The notes beneath the pieces were generated by a model. The model worked only from the letters and a program-made list of their open reading frames with translations. It was not told where the DNA came from and searched no databases. Both the position numbers and the translations under genes were made by a program. Shown in pieces: positions 46,881 to 59,400 of a stretch of 64,000 nucleotides of DNA. Every line of letters starts with the position of its first letter. Position 1 is the stretch's first letter. The stretch covers positions 5,355,376-5,419,375 of the forward strand of contig NC_030856.1 in NCBI RefSeq assembly GCF_000208745.1, given 5' to 3'. This DNA is from Theobroma cacao (taxonomy: Eukaryota; Streptophyta; Magnoliopsida; Malvales; Malvaceae).

Positions 46881-47466
46881 ACGTATTTATTCTGTCCTTA
46901 TCATTTATTACATACTGTTTGTTTTAATGCTTCCTATTTTCTAATCTTACAGTAATTAAAAAAATTATTTTTTATGAATGACATGCCACTAATTTTTTTT
47001 TATGTAAATTATTTAGGTTGAACACACGGGTTGTGTGAAATGGTTAGTGATATGAGTTCGTTACATATATAAGAGCCAATGTGAGCTCAGTGTTTGTTTG
47101 TGGAATGAAAGCACATCTATGCATTTGGTTATTGGATTCATGGCACTTGAAAGTGCTCTTGATAATATTGAATATAGGTGTGTTGGATGAGTGTAAGGCT
47201 TACCTGGGTCAAGGTAACGTGTCTTCTTAATTTTCGCATCGGTCATGACTTGAGATTGGGTCGTGACATCTTTGGAGTGGATAGGGTGTTTTATCCTTCA
47301 TGTACATGACTTACATGTGTTATTTAATTTGTGAAGTGTGCAAAGTATAATTGATAATATTTTTAGAGACATTTTCAATCATTGAAATAAAATTTTAAAT
47401 TCTAATGTTAAAGAGAAAAATACAATTTATAGGATGAATTATGTATCTTTATTTTGTTATTCAAAT
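46881..47466. other. Intergenic region; right half is paralogous GH3 flank
   Basis: No gene is seen. From about 47300 the sequence matches 41930-42118 downstream of the GH3-C pseudogene. A short unmatched stretch precedes it. Confidence 0.5.
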
Positions 47467-48112
47467 CGCAATTCGGGGTTTAGTGGTTGATGCTATGTCT
47501 GCGAACACAATCCCCGTTCTAGTTGATAGAGAAATATTACCTGGCTTGACAAATCGCATGAAACGTTGGCAACCTCTTGCAACAAATTTCGTTGCTTTGA
47601 ACGTTGATGGTGCTTCACGGTCCTCTCTTAATAGAGCAGCCGCAAGAGGTGTGTTAAGGCACGCTCATGGTAATTGGATCACAGGTTTCTGTCTTCGGCT
47701 GAAACCTTGCTCAGCCTATAGGGCTGAGCTATGGAGAGTTTTAAAGGGTTTAACAGTGGCTTGGGATTCAGGGCATAGAAGGATTGACTTGCAAATTGAC
47801 AATAGCATAGTCGTAAAAGTTATAAATCTAGCATCAACAGTCACCAGCCATAATTATGATCTAATTCAGGCTATTAGGAGATTGCTTCTGAAACAGTGGG
47901 TCATAGAAAGTAGACACGTCTTTCATGAAGGAAACATTGTTGCAGACCGTGTGGCGAACATGGGGATGACACGAGAGGCTACTTTTATGTTATTTGATGT
48001 TCCTCCTCCTTCAGAGATTAATTCTTTTCTATTACACGATGTAGTTGAACTCAACTTATTAAGCTAATAGAAGTTCATTCTCCAAAATAAAAAAAAAAAA
48101 GAAAAAAAAAAG
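47467..48112 (+). mobile_element. 5'-truncated LINE (RNase H domain and poly(A) tail)
   Basis: An open frame to 48067 encodes the C-terminal RNase H domain of a plant non-LTR retrotransposon. NVDGASRSS carries the first Asp, YRAELWRVLKGL the Glu, DLQIDNS the next acidic residue, and VFHEGNIVADRVANMG the His and last Asp. It is followed by an A-rich tail near 48087-48112. The matching GH3-flank segment at 42118 lacks it, so both ends are bracketed by paralogous DNA. No reverse transcriptase part is present: a typical 5' truncation. Confidence 0.85.
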
Positions 48113-48323
48113 GAGAGGACCTGCCAAGCTAGAATGGGACTGTGATCTATCCACATTCACATTTTGAATAGAATCACAAAAGCTTAAATCAATGTTGAAG
48201 GACAGAATTCAAGCAACAATATTTTTTTACTGGAATGGCTAATCACGTACTCATAGAACTGCATATAGAAACAACTTCTCCAGTAATTATTTTTACGTTA
48301 TAGAATTACCTCCCTAAAACAAA

Positions 48324-51069
48324 TCAAAAACGAATTTCCGGATTGGAAAACTTTCCTATCACTCCGGAATCTAAAATTTTCATGACTTCCTTAGATTTGA
48401 TGCAACTAGGTGCCTTGTATTGGCTCATAGAAACTCCTTGTGATACATAGTAATCCATAAGGGCATCAAAAGTTCCTTCCTTTACCACCCTAATCTCCAA
48501 AGGTGCAATTGTATTTTCCTTCCTATAGACTTTATACGTGTAATTGAGTGACTCTTCCATTCTGGAGCAACATTCTACCATTATCTTGGGATCAAGCTCT
48601 TTCGTATCGTTGCTTTCCTTCCTCTTAAGTTCCCAAAATAATACATAGTAACCTGGTGTTGATGAAGTATCAGCATAGCTAGAGTACCCTGTCAAGAGAA
48701 AGCCAAGTGGATCAAGAAGAGCCTTTGCTTTTGTCACTGCCCTTAAGAGGTCTGCTTCACTTGTTTTTTCTGCATCAATACTTAGAATTACATTTTGTCG
48801 CTCCACAAATTGGAATTGAGGTGCATTATTGTGGAAACCAGTTGCCATAAGAATATCTCCAATTTTGTAACGATATAAGCCTGAAAAAACAAAAAAAATA
48901 ATGAGATCTCATGAAGCTACTAAAATATCTTTTGTAAAGAATCGTTCATTGCCTATATATATATATATATATAAAATTTAAATCTGAGGAGGAATTTTGC
49001 CTGCAGAAGTTGTGACAATTAGTTCATAACATTGACCAGGCTCCACATTTACAAGATCAACAGGTTCAATAACTTCATTGTTGCTCTTCATTTCCTTCGA
49101 TTCTTGGTGTGAAACCCCAACCTGATCTGGAAATATTGTTGGACAATCTTTCTTCACAGGAAGGAACTCAAAGTACGCCATATTGGGGACAATGGTGTAG
49201 GAGACATCAGCATGCCTTTTTAGAGGTTCTAGATTGATCCCACACATAGCTTCAGAGCAAACATAAAAGCTTGACACTAAAGGGAGCCCTCCACTGTAGA
49301 ATTCAAGTGCTGCAGTATATTGACTCATAAAACCTGTAGTAATGGCACCGATATACTTTGCTTTAGGCCAAAGCTTTTTGATTATTCCTTCCCATGATTC
49401 ACAACCGCATATGTTTTCTATTGAATCAGCCAAATCTGGATTAGGCTTCAAGATCAATGACAGTGCATTTCTACATCCTGAGTCTGTGATCCAATCGCTT
49501 ACATGACCTGTTTTTATGTTAGAGCATAGCTCTTTCCAACGATCTTCTAAACACTTGATAGCTCTTAGCACTGCAGATGCAAAGATTGAGCCAATCCTTA
49601 CAACCTCATCTCGCTGTATTAAACCTGCAAGTAATTGACAATACATGCTCTGGTTGGTGTCTAAGCAAAAGATTGTCTCAATTGGGCTTGTGTAAAGCTT
49701 GGGTAAGATGTTTATAAAGCTACTGCGCTTGAATAAAACTGTTGTGGCAGTTCTTGCCATTAAGCCAGATGGAGTTTCAATCTCTGGTTTGGCAAACATA
49801 AGTTCCATTCTTTTTCCGGCTTTATCTAAGTCACCAAAGTGCCTGTAAATCAATTAACTCAACTACTATTGTTAGCTTGGGAACGTATGATCATATAAAA
49901 ATCTTAAAAGCTGCTCTGAGGCATAATAAAACAACAAAATTACAACAAATATGGGTTTTAATTACATTTCTTTAGATAAATATAATTTTTTATGTAATGA
50001 AATTTTAAAAAGACACAATTATTTTGTACAATTATAGAAATTATCACTAATTGTGTGTCATTGAGGTGCGGATATAGGCATGCACGGCACATTGACAAAA
50101 AAATCAACATTAGTGGCCCTATTCTGATGGCAATCAAAAGATAGTATTTGTAAAATTTTCTTGATTGTACAAAATCAAATATCACGAGTTATTTATTGAA
50201 AATTTCAATTACATGTCGTAACTTGTTTCATCAAATTTATAATAATTTTTCAAAATACAAAACTATGTAAGAAAGTATGTCATAAAAAGCAACTTAGCCA
50301 AAAAAAGTTGTCAAAAAAGCAAAGGGAGAGGATGACAAACACTGCAGCTAAGGCTTGTGCAATTGTGTTCCATGAAGATCAAACAGAATGGAAACCTAAT
50401 GAATAATGAATAGTAGCAATATAATTTATTGACGAATGAGGAAGTGTAAATATATATCAACTACTATAAGCTATAAAAGAATGGGGGTTAATTAGTTTCT
50501 TACTTTCTAATGACAGATTCTATTAGGGTATCACGTAATACCAATTTGTCCTCTTCATCAATTGAAGGTATCAGTTTTGGTTGCCCTCCTGAAGTTCCAG
50601 TGCTGCATCAAAGATGATTGACTAGCTATTAAGGGGAAGCAAGAAATCAAAAGAGCATCTGAATATTTAATAATAATAAGTTCATGTATTCGGATCAAAG
50701 ATCAGAACTGAAATTCTCTTTTCTAAATTTATTAAAAAAAAAAGAAACAAAGAAAGACTAAAAAACAGTGGATAGAAGAAACAAAATTTACCTTCGATAG
50801 AACCCAGTAAGAGGTTCAGCCAAAAGGATATCCGATGGCTCCCCATTAGCGATCCTATTTATGTAAGGCTCAACATCTTGGTAAGTAATAATGGGAACAT
50901 TCTTTTTGAAGAGTTGCTTGTCACATTGGCCATTAAGAAAGCCCCTCAGATACTCTGTTCTTGCATTTCGATTAAGTATCTCCTCTAATACTTGTTCTTG
51001 TATTTGATGCGCATTGGTGGTCAGGTACTCAAAAATCTCTAAACCAGCTTGGTGCCTCTCTGTTGCCAT
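48324..51069 (-). CDS. GH3 acyl-acid-amido synthetase, copy B (auxin-conjugating type)
   Basis: Four exons (51069-50792, 50602-50504, 49842-49001, 48880-48324) join in frame to 591 aa. Exon sizes equal those of GH3-A except for exon 3, which is 9 bp shorter. The motifs STGTSGGQPK, FYSGGLPLVSSFYVCSEAMC and LYRYKIGDILM are present. The start is MATERHQAGLEIFEYL, matching GH3-A; the frame is open for another 61 codons upstream but that part is not conserved in copy A. Intron 3 again starts GCAAAA. The two proteins are close paralogues, but residues differ across the protein, so the duplication is not very recent. A LINE lies about 250 bp beyond its 3' end. Confidence 0.9.
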
Positions 51070-51160
51070 CGAGTAGACCTGTAATTGAGGAACTGGTAAA
51101 GGCTCAACTTTGCCACAGTTTTCACTTTTGGGTGCAGAAGGATAGTAGATAGGAGTGTAT

Positions 51161-51168
51161 CTTATATA
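51161..51168 (-). promoter_or_regulatory. Candidate TATA box of GH3-B
   Basis: TATATAAG on the minus strand lies about 92-100 bp upstream of the start codon. Confidence 0.5.
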
Positions 51169-51201
51169 GCAACAATTGAAACTTTGAGATGATGGATGTG
51201 G

Positions 51202-51221
51202 CCGACAAAATGATTCAGACA
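51202..51221 (-). promoter_or_regulatory. Candidate auxin-response-element pair of GH3-B
   Basis: On the minus strand TGTCTG (51221-51216) and TGTCGG (51207-51202) lie in the same direction, 8 bp apart, some 35-55 bp upstream of the TATA box. TGTCNN is the known ARF recognition core and TGTCGG a high-affinity form. A CACGTG G-box is further upstream at 51293-51298. Confidence 0.4.
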
Positions 51222-51269
51222 GCTTTAAAGTGACGCCAAATCCGCTGCCCATTTCTGATTTTTTGACGA

Positions 51270-52289
51270 GTCAGGTGCGCCCAACTCTCGCACACGTGTT
51301 CACCTTATTTATTGACATATTGGTTCATGTGGTTTTGACTAAATTTTATGTTGAAGTAGTGATAATGACACAAACTAAACAAAAAGGAAATTGAAAAACT
51401 TCCATGTAATTCTCATTCAACGAAATCTCATCCAATTGCAAGAACCTGGGAAGCCCAAAGCAATTTTATGTGTTCAATGCAAAAAACTCCAATTTTACAG
51501 TATCTTTTTCATCCTCCATTTTAAAGAGCCGTGTATGGCTGTTTTAAAATAAAATATTGCAAACATTGCTCCCATAATTGCACAGTAGAGAACAAACCCA
51601 AATTGATATTTGTGTTTGATTAGGAAAAAAAAAGTAAAAAATATAATTAAAAATTTAAATAATTATACTTTTTAAAATTTTATTACATAACAGGATACTT
51701 TATTTAAAAAAAAGCGTACTTAAAACTCAAATTTATTATCATGTTATTATATATCTTTATCTTGTTAATTATTCACGTCGTAATAGCATTTATTATGTAA
51801 GACAAAAGAAAAAAAAAAGTCTAAGATGATCTATGCTGTGGTGTCTTCCTCAATTATATATACAAATATTTCTTATTGAAATAGTTAATAATTGTTTTTT
51901 GAAAAGAAACTACATGATAAATATAAACTATCGAAACAAAAGTCACATTAAGATCTGACCAATAAGATTTCTTGTTGAAATATTGTGATCTTAATTTGTC
52001 AATGATTACTTTTCCCGGGAAAAAAAATAATTTGTGAATTTGACGATTTCCATAGTTTGACTCCTAGACATAATGCATCCACCAAACCAAACAAAAACGT
52101 GGGCGGCCGGCCGGAATAAAATAAAGTTATCTTCCTCTTAAAGTCAAGAAAAAAACAAATTACAATGCAAAGTTTCTTGCTGGAATGGCTGATGTAGTAA
52201 TAGAACAATGAAAGCTACTTCCTATAGATAAGCATGCAAGACTTTGGGCCCTTCTTGTATACAAAATATTGGAAAAACATGCATCTAAT
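51270..52289. other. Intergenic region upstream of GH3-B and 3' flank of pseudogene D
   Basis: No gene is seen. A CACGTG lies at 51293-51298. The right part (about 52180-52290) weakly matches other GH3 3' flanks (CTGGAATGGCTGATG). Confidence 0.45.
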
Positions 52290-53320
52290 CACTGGGGAGT
52301 TTTTGGGATAAAAAACTTTCCCATCACAAAATCTTTTAGGCTTCCTTAGATTTGATGCAACTAGGTGTCTTGTATTGGTTCATAGAAGCTCCTTGTGACA
52401 CTTAGTAATCCATTAGGGCATCAACAGTTCCTTGCTGTACCACCCTAATCTCTAAAGGTGCATTTGCATTTTGCTTCCTATAGATTTTATATGTATAATT
52501 CAATGACTCTTCCGTTCTAGAGCAACATTCTACCATTATCTGTGGATCAAAAGCTCTTTTTAATCGTTGCCTTCATTTACATTAAGCTCCCAAAATAAGA
52601 CATAGTGTCCTGACGTTGAAGAAGTATCACCACAGGCCATAGCTAGTGTACCCTGGCAAGATGAAGCCAAGCCGGTCAAGCAGAGTCTTTGCTTTTGTCA
52701 CTGCCCTTTTTTTTTAAAGGCAAAATGAGTATGATTATATTCACCAACAGAACAAGGATTGATAGTCCCGCGGCATATCAATCACCTGAAAATGATTCAG
52801 GAGAGGTTAATCAAGCTGAAAGCTAGCAAAAGTAAAACCTGTACATATCTCTTAAGTCAGACAACACTCCTGTACATGATATTTATCAATGGACAACAAG
52901 ACAAACTCAAAAGCAGAGTTTCAAAATCACAAAAGATTCTTCAACACAGAAAATTAGAACCTGCAATCTACACCTGCCCATCCGTATCAGTGAGCATCAG
53001 CCTTTCATTACAAGATGTTGCATCAGAATTAATCCACAGGAAATCTAGTGGCCTGTGCACACCCCCTTTAGCAAGCTGATCGGCAGCATCGTTAGCAGAC
53101 CTTGGCACATGTGTCACCTGCCAAGACAGAATTCTTTCAAGTGTTCTTATGATTAGCACGATGTGGTGTTCTGTCACTGCCTTTAAGAGGTCTGCTTCAC
53201 TTGTTTTATCCACATCAATACTTAGAATAACATTTTCCCTCTCTACAAATCGGAATTAAGGTGTATAGTTGTGGAAACCAGTCACCATAAGAATATCTCC
53301 AACTTTATATCGATAAAATC
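52290..53320 (-). pseudogene. GH3 pseudogene D (exon 4) interrupted by a LINE
   Basis: Sequences on both sides of an insertion match exon 4 of GH3-A and -B: ASMNQYKTPSCIKSK near the end, LDKTSEADLLKAVT after the break. A stop replaces one Tyr in MDYYVSQG, and small indels and further changes occur. The acceptor side (CAG before GATTTTATCG at 53320) and start of intron 3 are preserved. No exon 1, 2 or 3 follows before the CACTA element. Confidence 0.88.
52706..53171 (-). mobile_element. 5'-truncated LINE inserted into GH3 pseudogene D
   Basis: A 466-bp insertion is flanked by the 10-bp direct repeat TGTCACTGCC (52696-52705 and 53172-53181). In minus orientation it ends in an A run (T run at 52706-52715 on the plus strand). 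It carries the last part of a LINE RNase H domain, WQVTHVPRSANDAADQLAKG. Target duplication, poly(A) and 5' truncation fit target-primed reverse transcription. Confidence 0.88.
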
Positions 53321-53711
53321 CTGAACATACAAGATTTGGATCACTTTATGAAACTTTTATACAAGATTGGAATATCAAATACAAGATTGGATCATCTTTA
53401 TTTTGTTGGCTTATTAGATTACATGGATATAAGATTTATATCTCTAAATTATATGTTATTGTTTACTCTTTCAAATTCAGTTATGGGCTTGATGAATTTT
53501 TATATATAGAGATATGAGTTCTTTAAAGGTGGACTTTGGGTTTTGGATGGCACCTTTTTTAGTTTCAATTAAATTACATGTTGCTACTTTAAAGAAGGCA
53601 AAATATGGCGAGATTCTATTAAGGTACTTTGTCACACTTCTTTATGTTACCAATGTGCGTTTATCTTTCTATTTCTGTACATTTTCTTGCTTTGTTTTTT
53701 TCCTTTGGATT
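53321..53711. other. Residual GH3 intron 3 sequence before the CACTA end
   Basis: The stretch begins as the 3' part of GH3 intron 3 (minus strand) and has no exon. It ends at the CACTA terminus at 53712. Confidence 0.4.
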
Positions 53712-53734
53712 CACTACAAAAAATTTGACTATTT

Positions 53735-54065
53735 CCAACCGAAATTTCCGTTGGAAATAGGCCATGTTTCGTTGGAAATGTTTATTTCTAATGGAAAAGT
53801 CCGTTGGAAATTCCGTCGGTACAAGCCTTGTGAGTAATACTTTCCGTTGAAAATTCGTTGAAAATTTCCAATAGAAATTCCGTTGAAAATTCATTGCAAA
53901 TTTGAATTTTTGCTCCTTTTTTTTTTATAAATCTGTTGAAAATTTCCAACGGAAATTCCGTTGGAAAGTATATTTTCAACGGAAAATCCATTGGAAATTT
54001 CCAACAGAAATTTTCGTTGGAAAAATATTACCAACGAAATTTTCCGTTGGTAATATTTTGACCTA
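53735..54065. repeat. Subterminal palindromic repeats of the CACTA element
   Basis: Many copies of TTTCCAACGGAAATTCCGTTGGAAA and variants occur in both orientations. They form strong hairpin-like symmetry. Subterminal repeats of this sort are transposase-binding sites in CACTA elements. Confidence 0.8.
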
Positions 54066-54326
54066 TTATTTTTATAATAATTTTTCAAAAAAAATTACCA
54101 TTTTTGTTTCCGATACTAAATTTAATTCCGCATTCAACTGTAAAATATATAAAAGAAAAACACATTACAACATTGAGATTCAAGTCCTAACATGTAATTA
54201 AAAATTATCCTTAACACACAATATATAATATAGTTTGATATATATGAATATTAAACATAACATCCTTAAAAAGTATTCAAGTGTTTGCTTTGAAAATTAT
54301 ACATCATGTGAGGGAATTTTTTTTCC

Positions 54327-56109
54327 TTACTTGTCAAGTCTTGAAGGTCCCGCATCGCCAACGGTTGAACGCACATTACTCATGAACATGGTTTCCATAC
54401 GTGCCATAAATTGACTCATGCCTTCCGCCATCATATTTCTCATTTTTTCACGTATTTCCTCACGTATCTTATTCAAGTTTTGTGCAAGATTTTCCACTTT
54501 TTCTTCCAATGCATTCGCGGGACTGTTAAAGTTTGAGTTGATAGGACCACAAGTAGACTTAGATGTTGCTACATTGGATTGTGTTCCAGTTAGTAAAGCT
54601 GTTGCAGGGACACGAGTGCCAAACCCATACACGTGAGTGCATGTAGTTTCCTTCCCTCCAATTGCTTCAGTCCAAGCATGTGGATCAAATTCCAGCTGAG
54701 AAGATGACTCATCGCCATACTTTTGCGATAGTATAGAATTATACATTTCCTACATAAAAACCATCATTAATGATTAATATTGAAGTAGAACATCAACTTA
54801 GAAGAAATAGTCAAAATTAATCAATTTTTACTTACACTCGTAGATTTGGATTTGTTATCAATAAAATCACCATGACCCCTTGAGCGCTTATGACTACGGT
54901 TGAAAACTTCCAAGAAGGTAACATCTCGTTTCAGCTCAATTGCCTGAATTTATTAACAATTATATTTAGTCAATCATAATCGATATATAAATATATATAT
55001 ATATATATCCTGATATTTATAACATGTATAGCAAAATCGAAATCCAACTACGATTGAACAATTTAAATGAAATTCATGGGAAAACATACATATTAATTAT
55101 GAGTAACATTAATTCATACCATCCTTTTTGCATGAACCACAAATGGAACTGAACCGTCAGTGTGCTTTGGAATGCTTCCTTCTTCTGGGGTTAAACGATT
55201 TTGCCTTGCTTTTCGCGATTTGTTTTGCCACTCTTCTGTACCCCATACTATATCGATTAGGGTGTCCCATATTTCATTTGTGATCCATTCCTCGACATGC
55301 CTCTGCATTCTGTAATGTTGTTAGTTATGGCTTCAGTCATTGCTTTATGCCTTTCTTCTGAAAGCATGTCTCTTAATCGATCGGAACAAATTTTTTTCCA
55401 TATGTGTCGAACTAAAACATCTTTATTTGCAGACCAAACACACTTTTCCTACAACATAATGTAATACAATAATTTAACAAAGTTATACAAATTAATGGAA
55501 AAGAAAACGCTTAATAAATATATAACAAACATAATACCTGAAATTTTCTAAACATTAACTCTTTGATATCATTAGGGACTTTCCTCCATGTCGACCATGG
55601 ACCATGAAAGTGATTTTTGATAATCCTTGTTATTGTAGATGTGACTCCTCTCTTGAAAAAAGTGCTTGATAAATATTTCAAAAAATTGTATATATTAAAA
55701 TTAAAAAAATTAAAAAAATTAAAAATTGAGTTAAAAAATATAACAAGTTTAACATGATAACATACCTATCCCCAATAGGAGTTATACGTAGTTTGTCCTA
55801 TGGATCTACAGGAGTCTGTAGTCCTACATTGGGTCTCCTACCTCTTGATCTTGACGATTCCTCATTTGCATTTCCACCTAAATCAATAGATGGGAATCTT
55901 GTAATATCATGTGTAGATATCTCATTTTCTACTTGCTCTGCAAATGCATCGTACAAAGACTGTGTCTCAAATGGTGCATCATTATTCTCCTACTTCACTT
56001 GTTGTGGAATGGATATATCATCACACGCTTGGGAACTTGTAGGCACAGCCATACTCCCCGATGCATATGAAGACCTAGGTCTCGGTTTTGATTGCTTCCC
56101 TTTAACCAT
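54327..56109 (-). pseudogene. TnpA-like gene of the CACTA element (plant Ptta/En/Spm transposase family)
   Basis: The likely start is MVKGKQSKPRPRSSYASG at 56109. Following exons, only partly placed, include SIDLGGNANEESSRSRGRRP (with in-frame stops nearby), a segment with VLVRHIWKKICSDRL (about 55385-55435), EEWQNKSRKARQNRLTPEEG and DGSVPFVVHAKRM (55130-55240), and AIELKRDVTFLEVFNRSHK (54860-54945). The last exon (54752-54327) has YNSILSQKYGDE and a coiled-coil-like segment, EEKVENLAQNLNKIREEI. This order fits the DNA-binding second protein of CACTA elements. At least two stops near 55797 and 55994 break it. Confidence 0.72.
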
Positions 56110-56408
56110 CGTTCCTGCAATATTGTATTGTTAAAATTCCATTAGCAATTATTATTAATATGATTATTATTATAACATAATAAAAAACTTCAATTCACAG
56201 CAATGACATGTATAATTCTTAATTATTAAAAGCAAAACAACAATTATATATTAACTAATTTCAACATTTAAATCTTGATTTTAACTCAAACGTTCTAATT
56301 TTACATCATGTCAAAATACTTTAATATTATAAAATTTAAGTTCAACAATACCGTAAAAAGAAAATATTAAACTAATATCGTACGTGCCTACAGTCATTAT
56401 TCACTTCG

Positions 56409-59400
56409 TTAATAATCAAACTCATGTTCTGCATTATTATCACTATCATCATTATAAGTTTCACAATCGTCGTGCTCCACATGATCTTCATCTTCATATT
56501 CATTTTCATCTTCATCTTCATCATCATCTTCATTATCTTCTCCTTCCATGTCATCTTCTTCATCTTCATCTTTATCGATATCATCTTCTTCATCCTCAAT
56601 CGATAGATTAATGTCTTCATAATCACCACTCGCTAACTCTGTTAAATCAACTTCCTCTGATTGAGTACTAGTAATTGAATTGGACACATCTTCTCGGTAT
56701 ACTCCTTCATTCAAATCACTTTCATTTTCTCTATCACCACTAATAGGAATTTGAAATCTACTCCTAGCTTTTGTTTTAAATACTGCCCACCAATCACGTC
56801 GATCTCTTCTTCTTGATGGATAACTACTATAATAAACTTGGTGAGCTTGGGCAACTAAAATAAATGGTTCATTACTGGCCAATATTGAGTTGTAATTAAC
56901 ATCAACAAGACCATGCAATCGATCTACCTTTATTCCTTTTTCAGTATCAAACCAATGACACTTGAATAGAACAACTCTATTCCCTATACCAAAATACTCA
57001 AACTCGATTATATCCACTAAGATGCCATAAAAGTCACGCTCATGATCATTGTAAAAACTCCCTTTTATGCAAACCTCACTATTCATTGTCTTACGATTTT
57101 GGCCGTAATCTAAGGTGTGAAACTTGAAACCATTTACAAAATATCCATTGTAACACCTTATCATACGTCCGGGACCATAAGAGATTTCAATTATACGTTG
57201 GTCTATTTCCTCATTATGCTTTACAACCTACAAACATGAGATACAAGAGAATAAAATAATAAATTACATAATAAAAAATCAAATGATTAATTAAAAGCTC
57301 ACTTCTATGTTAAGGAAACTTACATAATTTTTAAACCATTTAATGAATCTCGCATCACGTACTTTCTCCAATTCCTTTTCTGAAATTTCCACAATATCTC
57401 CCTTCACAATTTCATCAGATATCCTATCGTAATATCCACGACTACGTGATTAACTTCAATCTTATTATAGGGTATTAACAAGTTAAAAAAGTAATGGTAC
57501 TTACTTTATATATGGGAGCATCTCTTCACAATTCATTAAAACATATAACTCAGCAGCATAAAACTCATCCTCATCTAAAAATTGAGATTTATCACATGAA
57601 CCAAAAGCTCGCCCCGGGTGAGTGAAAATTGAAAGACGACCCATAGAGTTCACCTCTCCCCCATCATCATTACGTGGCACTCTATTTACTCTTGTTCGCA
57701 CAACAGGTTCAAAATACCATGAGCAGAATGAGGAAACTTCCTCGATAACATAAGCCTCACATATAGATCATTCAACAGAGGCACGATTTTTTACTTTCTT
57801 CTTCAACTGTTGCAAAAACCTAACAACCACAATATTCATCAATCTTATGATGTACTTTAAACTCTTCAAAATAAATATATGAAAACAAATAACAATTATT
57901 TTACCTCTCAAATGGATACATCCATCAATACTGGACGGGTCCACCAACCTTGGCCTCGTAAGGTAAATGAATCGGCAAATGCTCCATAGAGTCAAAGAAA
58001 CCCGGAGAAAATATCTTCTCTAGTTTGCATATAGTTTCACATATTTTTCCTTGCAACGTTTCCATATGATCAATAGGTATTTCAGTTGCGCACAAATCCC
58101 TAAAAAATTGAGATATCTCAGTAATTGCATCCCAAATTGTTTGAGGCAGCATATCACGGAATATAATTGGGAGCAATCGTTGCATAAAAACATGACAATC
58201 ATGACTTTTCATCCCATAAAATTTTTCATCAATCTCATTAACACACCGAGAAATGTTCAATGCAAAACCATATGGTAATCTCAATTGTTTAACCCAAGCA
58301 CAGACATTTCTTATTTCCTCCTTATTTAATGTGTACGCAGCCTTAGGCTTGTACAGTTTTCCATTATTTTCCACCAATTTCAATTTTGGCCGCTTGCAAT
58401 ACACCTTCAAATCTTGTCGTGCCTTTATGTTGTCTTTTTTTCCTTTGTCCTTCCTTTAACATCCATCATTATGTTGAGTATATTCTCAAAAAAATTACGT
58501 TCAATATGCATAACATCTAAATTGTGACGAACAAGAAGCGTATGCCAATAAGGTAAAGACCAAAATATACTCTTCTTCACCCAATTATGGCAAACACCAT
58601 ATCCTGAACTCTTTCGCTCACCATATTTTGTTCTGAATGGGAGTTGAGGAAGCGAATTCAAACGTGTCAATATTTCTTTGTCTGATAATTGAGGAAATGG
58701 TAAGTCATGTTCAACTCTTTTTTTAATAAATTTGTCTTTCTGCCTCCTAAAAGGATGATTAGCTGGCAAAAATTACTGATGACAATCAAAGAAACAAGTT
58801 TCCTACCATGTTCCAATATGAAAGATTTAAAATGTTCCATGCAATATGGACATGATAATCGTCCATGTGTACTCCACCCTGACAACATACCATAAGCAAG
58901 AAAATCATTAATTGTCCACAATAATGCTGCCGCCATATGAAAATCTTGTTTTCTGTATGCATCATAGGTCACAACACCTTCTCTCCACAATAAAGTCAAC
59001 TCATCTATCAAAGGCCTCAAAAAAACATCTATATTTTGACTTGGACTTTTTTTACCCGGAATAACCATGTTAAGAAATATATATTGTTGTTTCATACACA
59101 TCCAAGGGGGTAAATTATACACACAAAGCATTACTAGCCAAACAGAATAAGGCTTGGCAGTCGATCCAAAAAGATTGAAACCGTCAGCACATAACCCGAG
59201 TCTTACATTTCGAGGTTCCATTGCAAAGAATTCATGTGTGCGGTTGAAGTGTTGGCAAGCCTCACCATCAACAGGGTGTCTAAGGAGTCCATCATCATTG
59301 TGGTGTTGCGCATGCCACGTTATATGTTCAGCAGTTTTACATGACATATAAAGCCTTTGAAGCCTCGGTATAAGTGGCAAGTAACGCAAAATCTTGTAAG

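Noticed and set aside
51070..51252. 61-codon N-terminal extension of GH3-B
   Set aside because: It has an ATG but covers the likely TATA box and has no counterpart in GH3-A, whose protein begins at the matching Met.
56384..56629. His/Ile-rich and Met/Lys-rich open frames
   Set aside because: They come from the TCATCT microsatellite that encodes the acidic transposase tail in the true frame.
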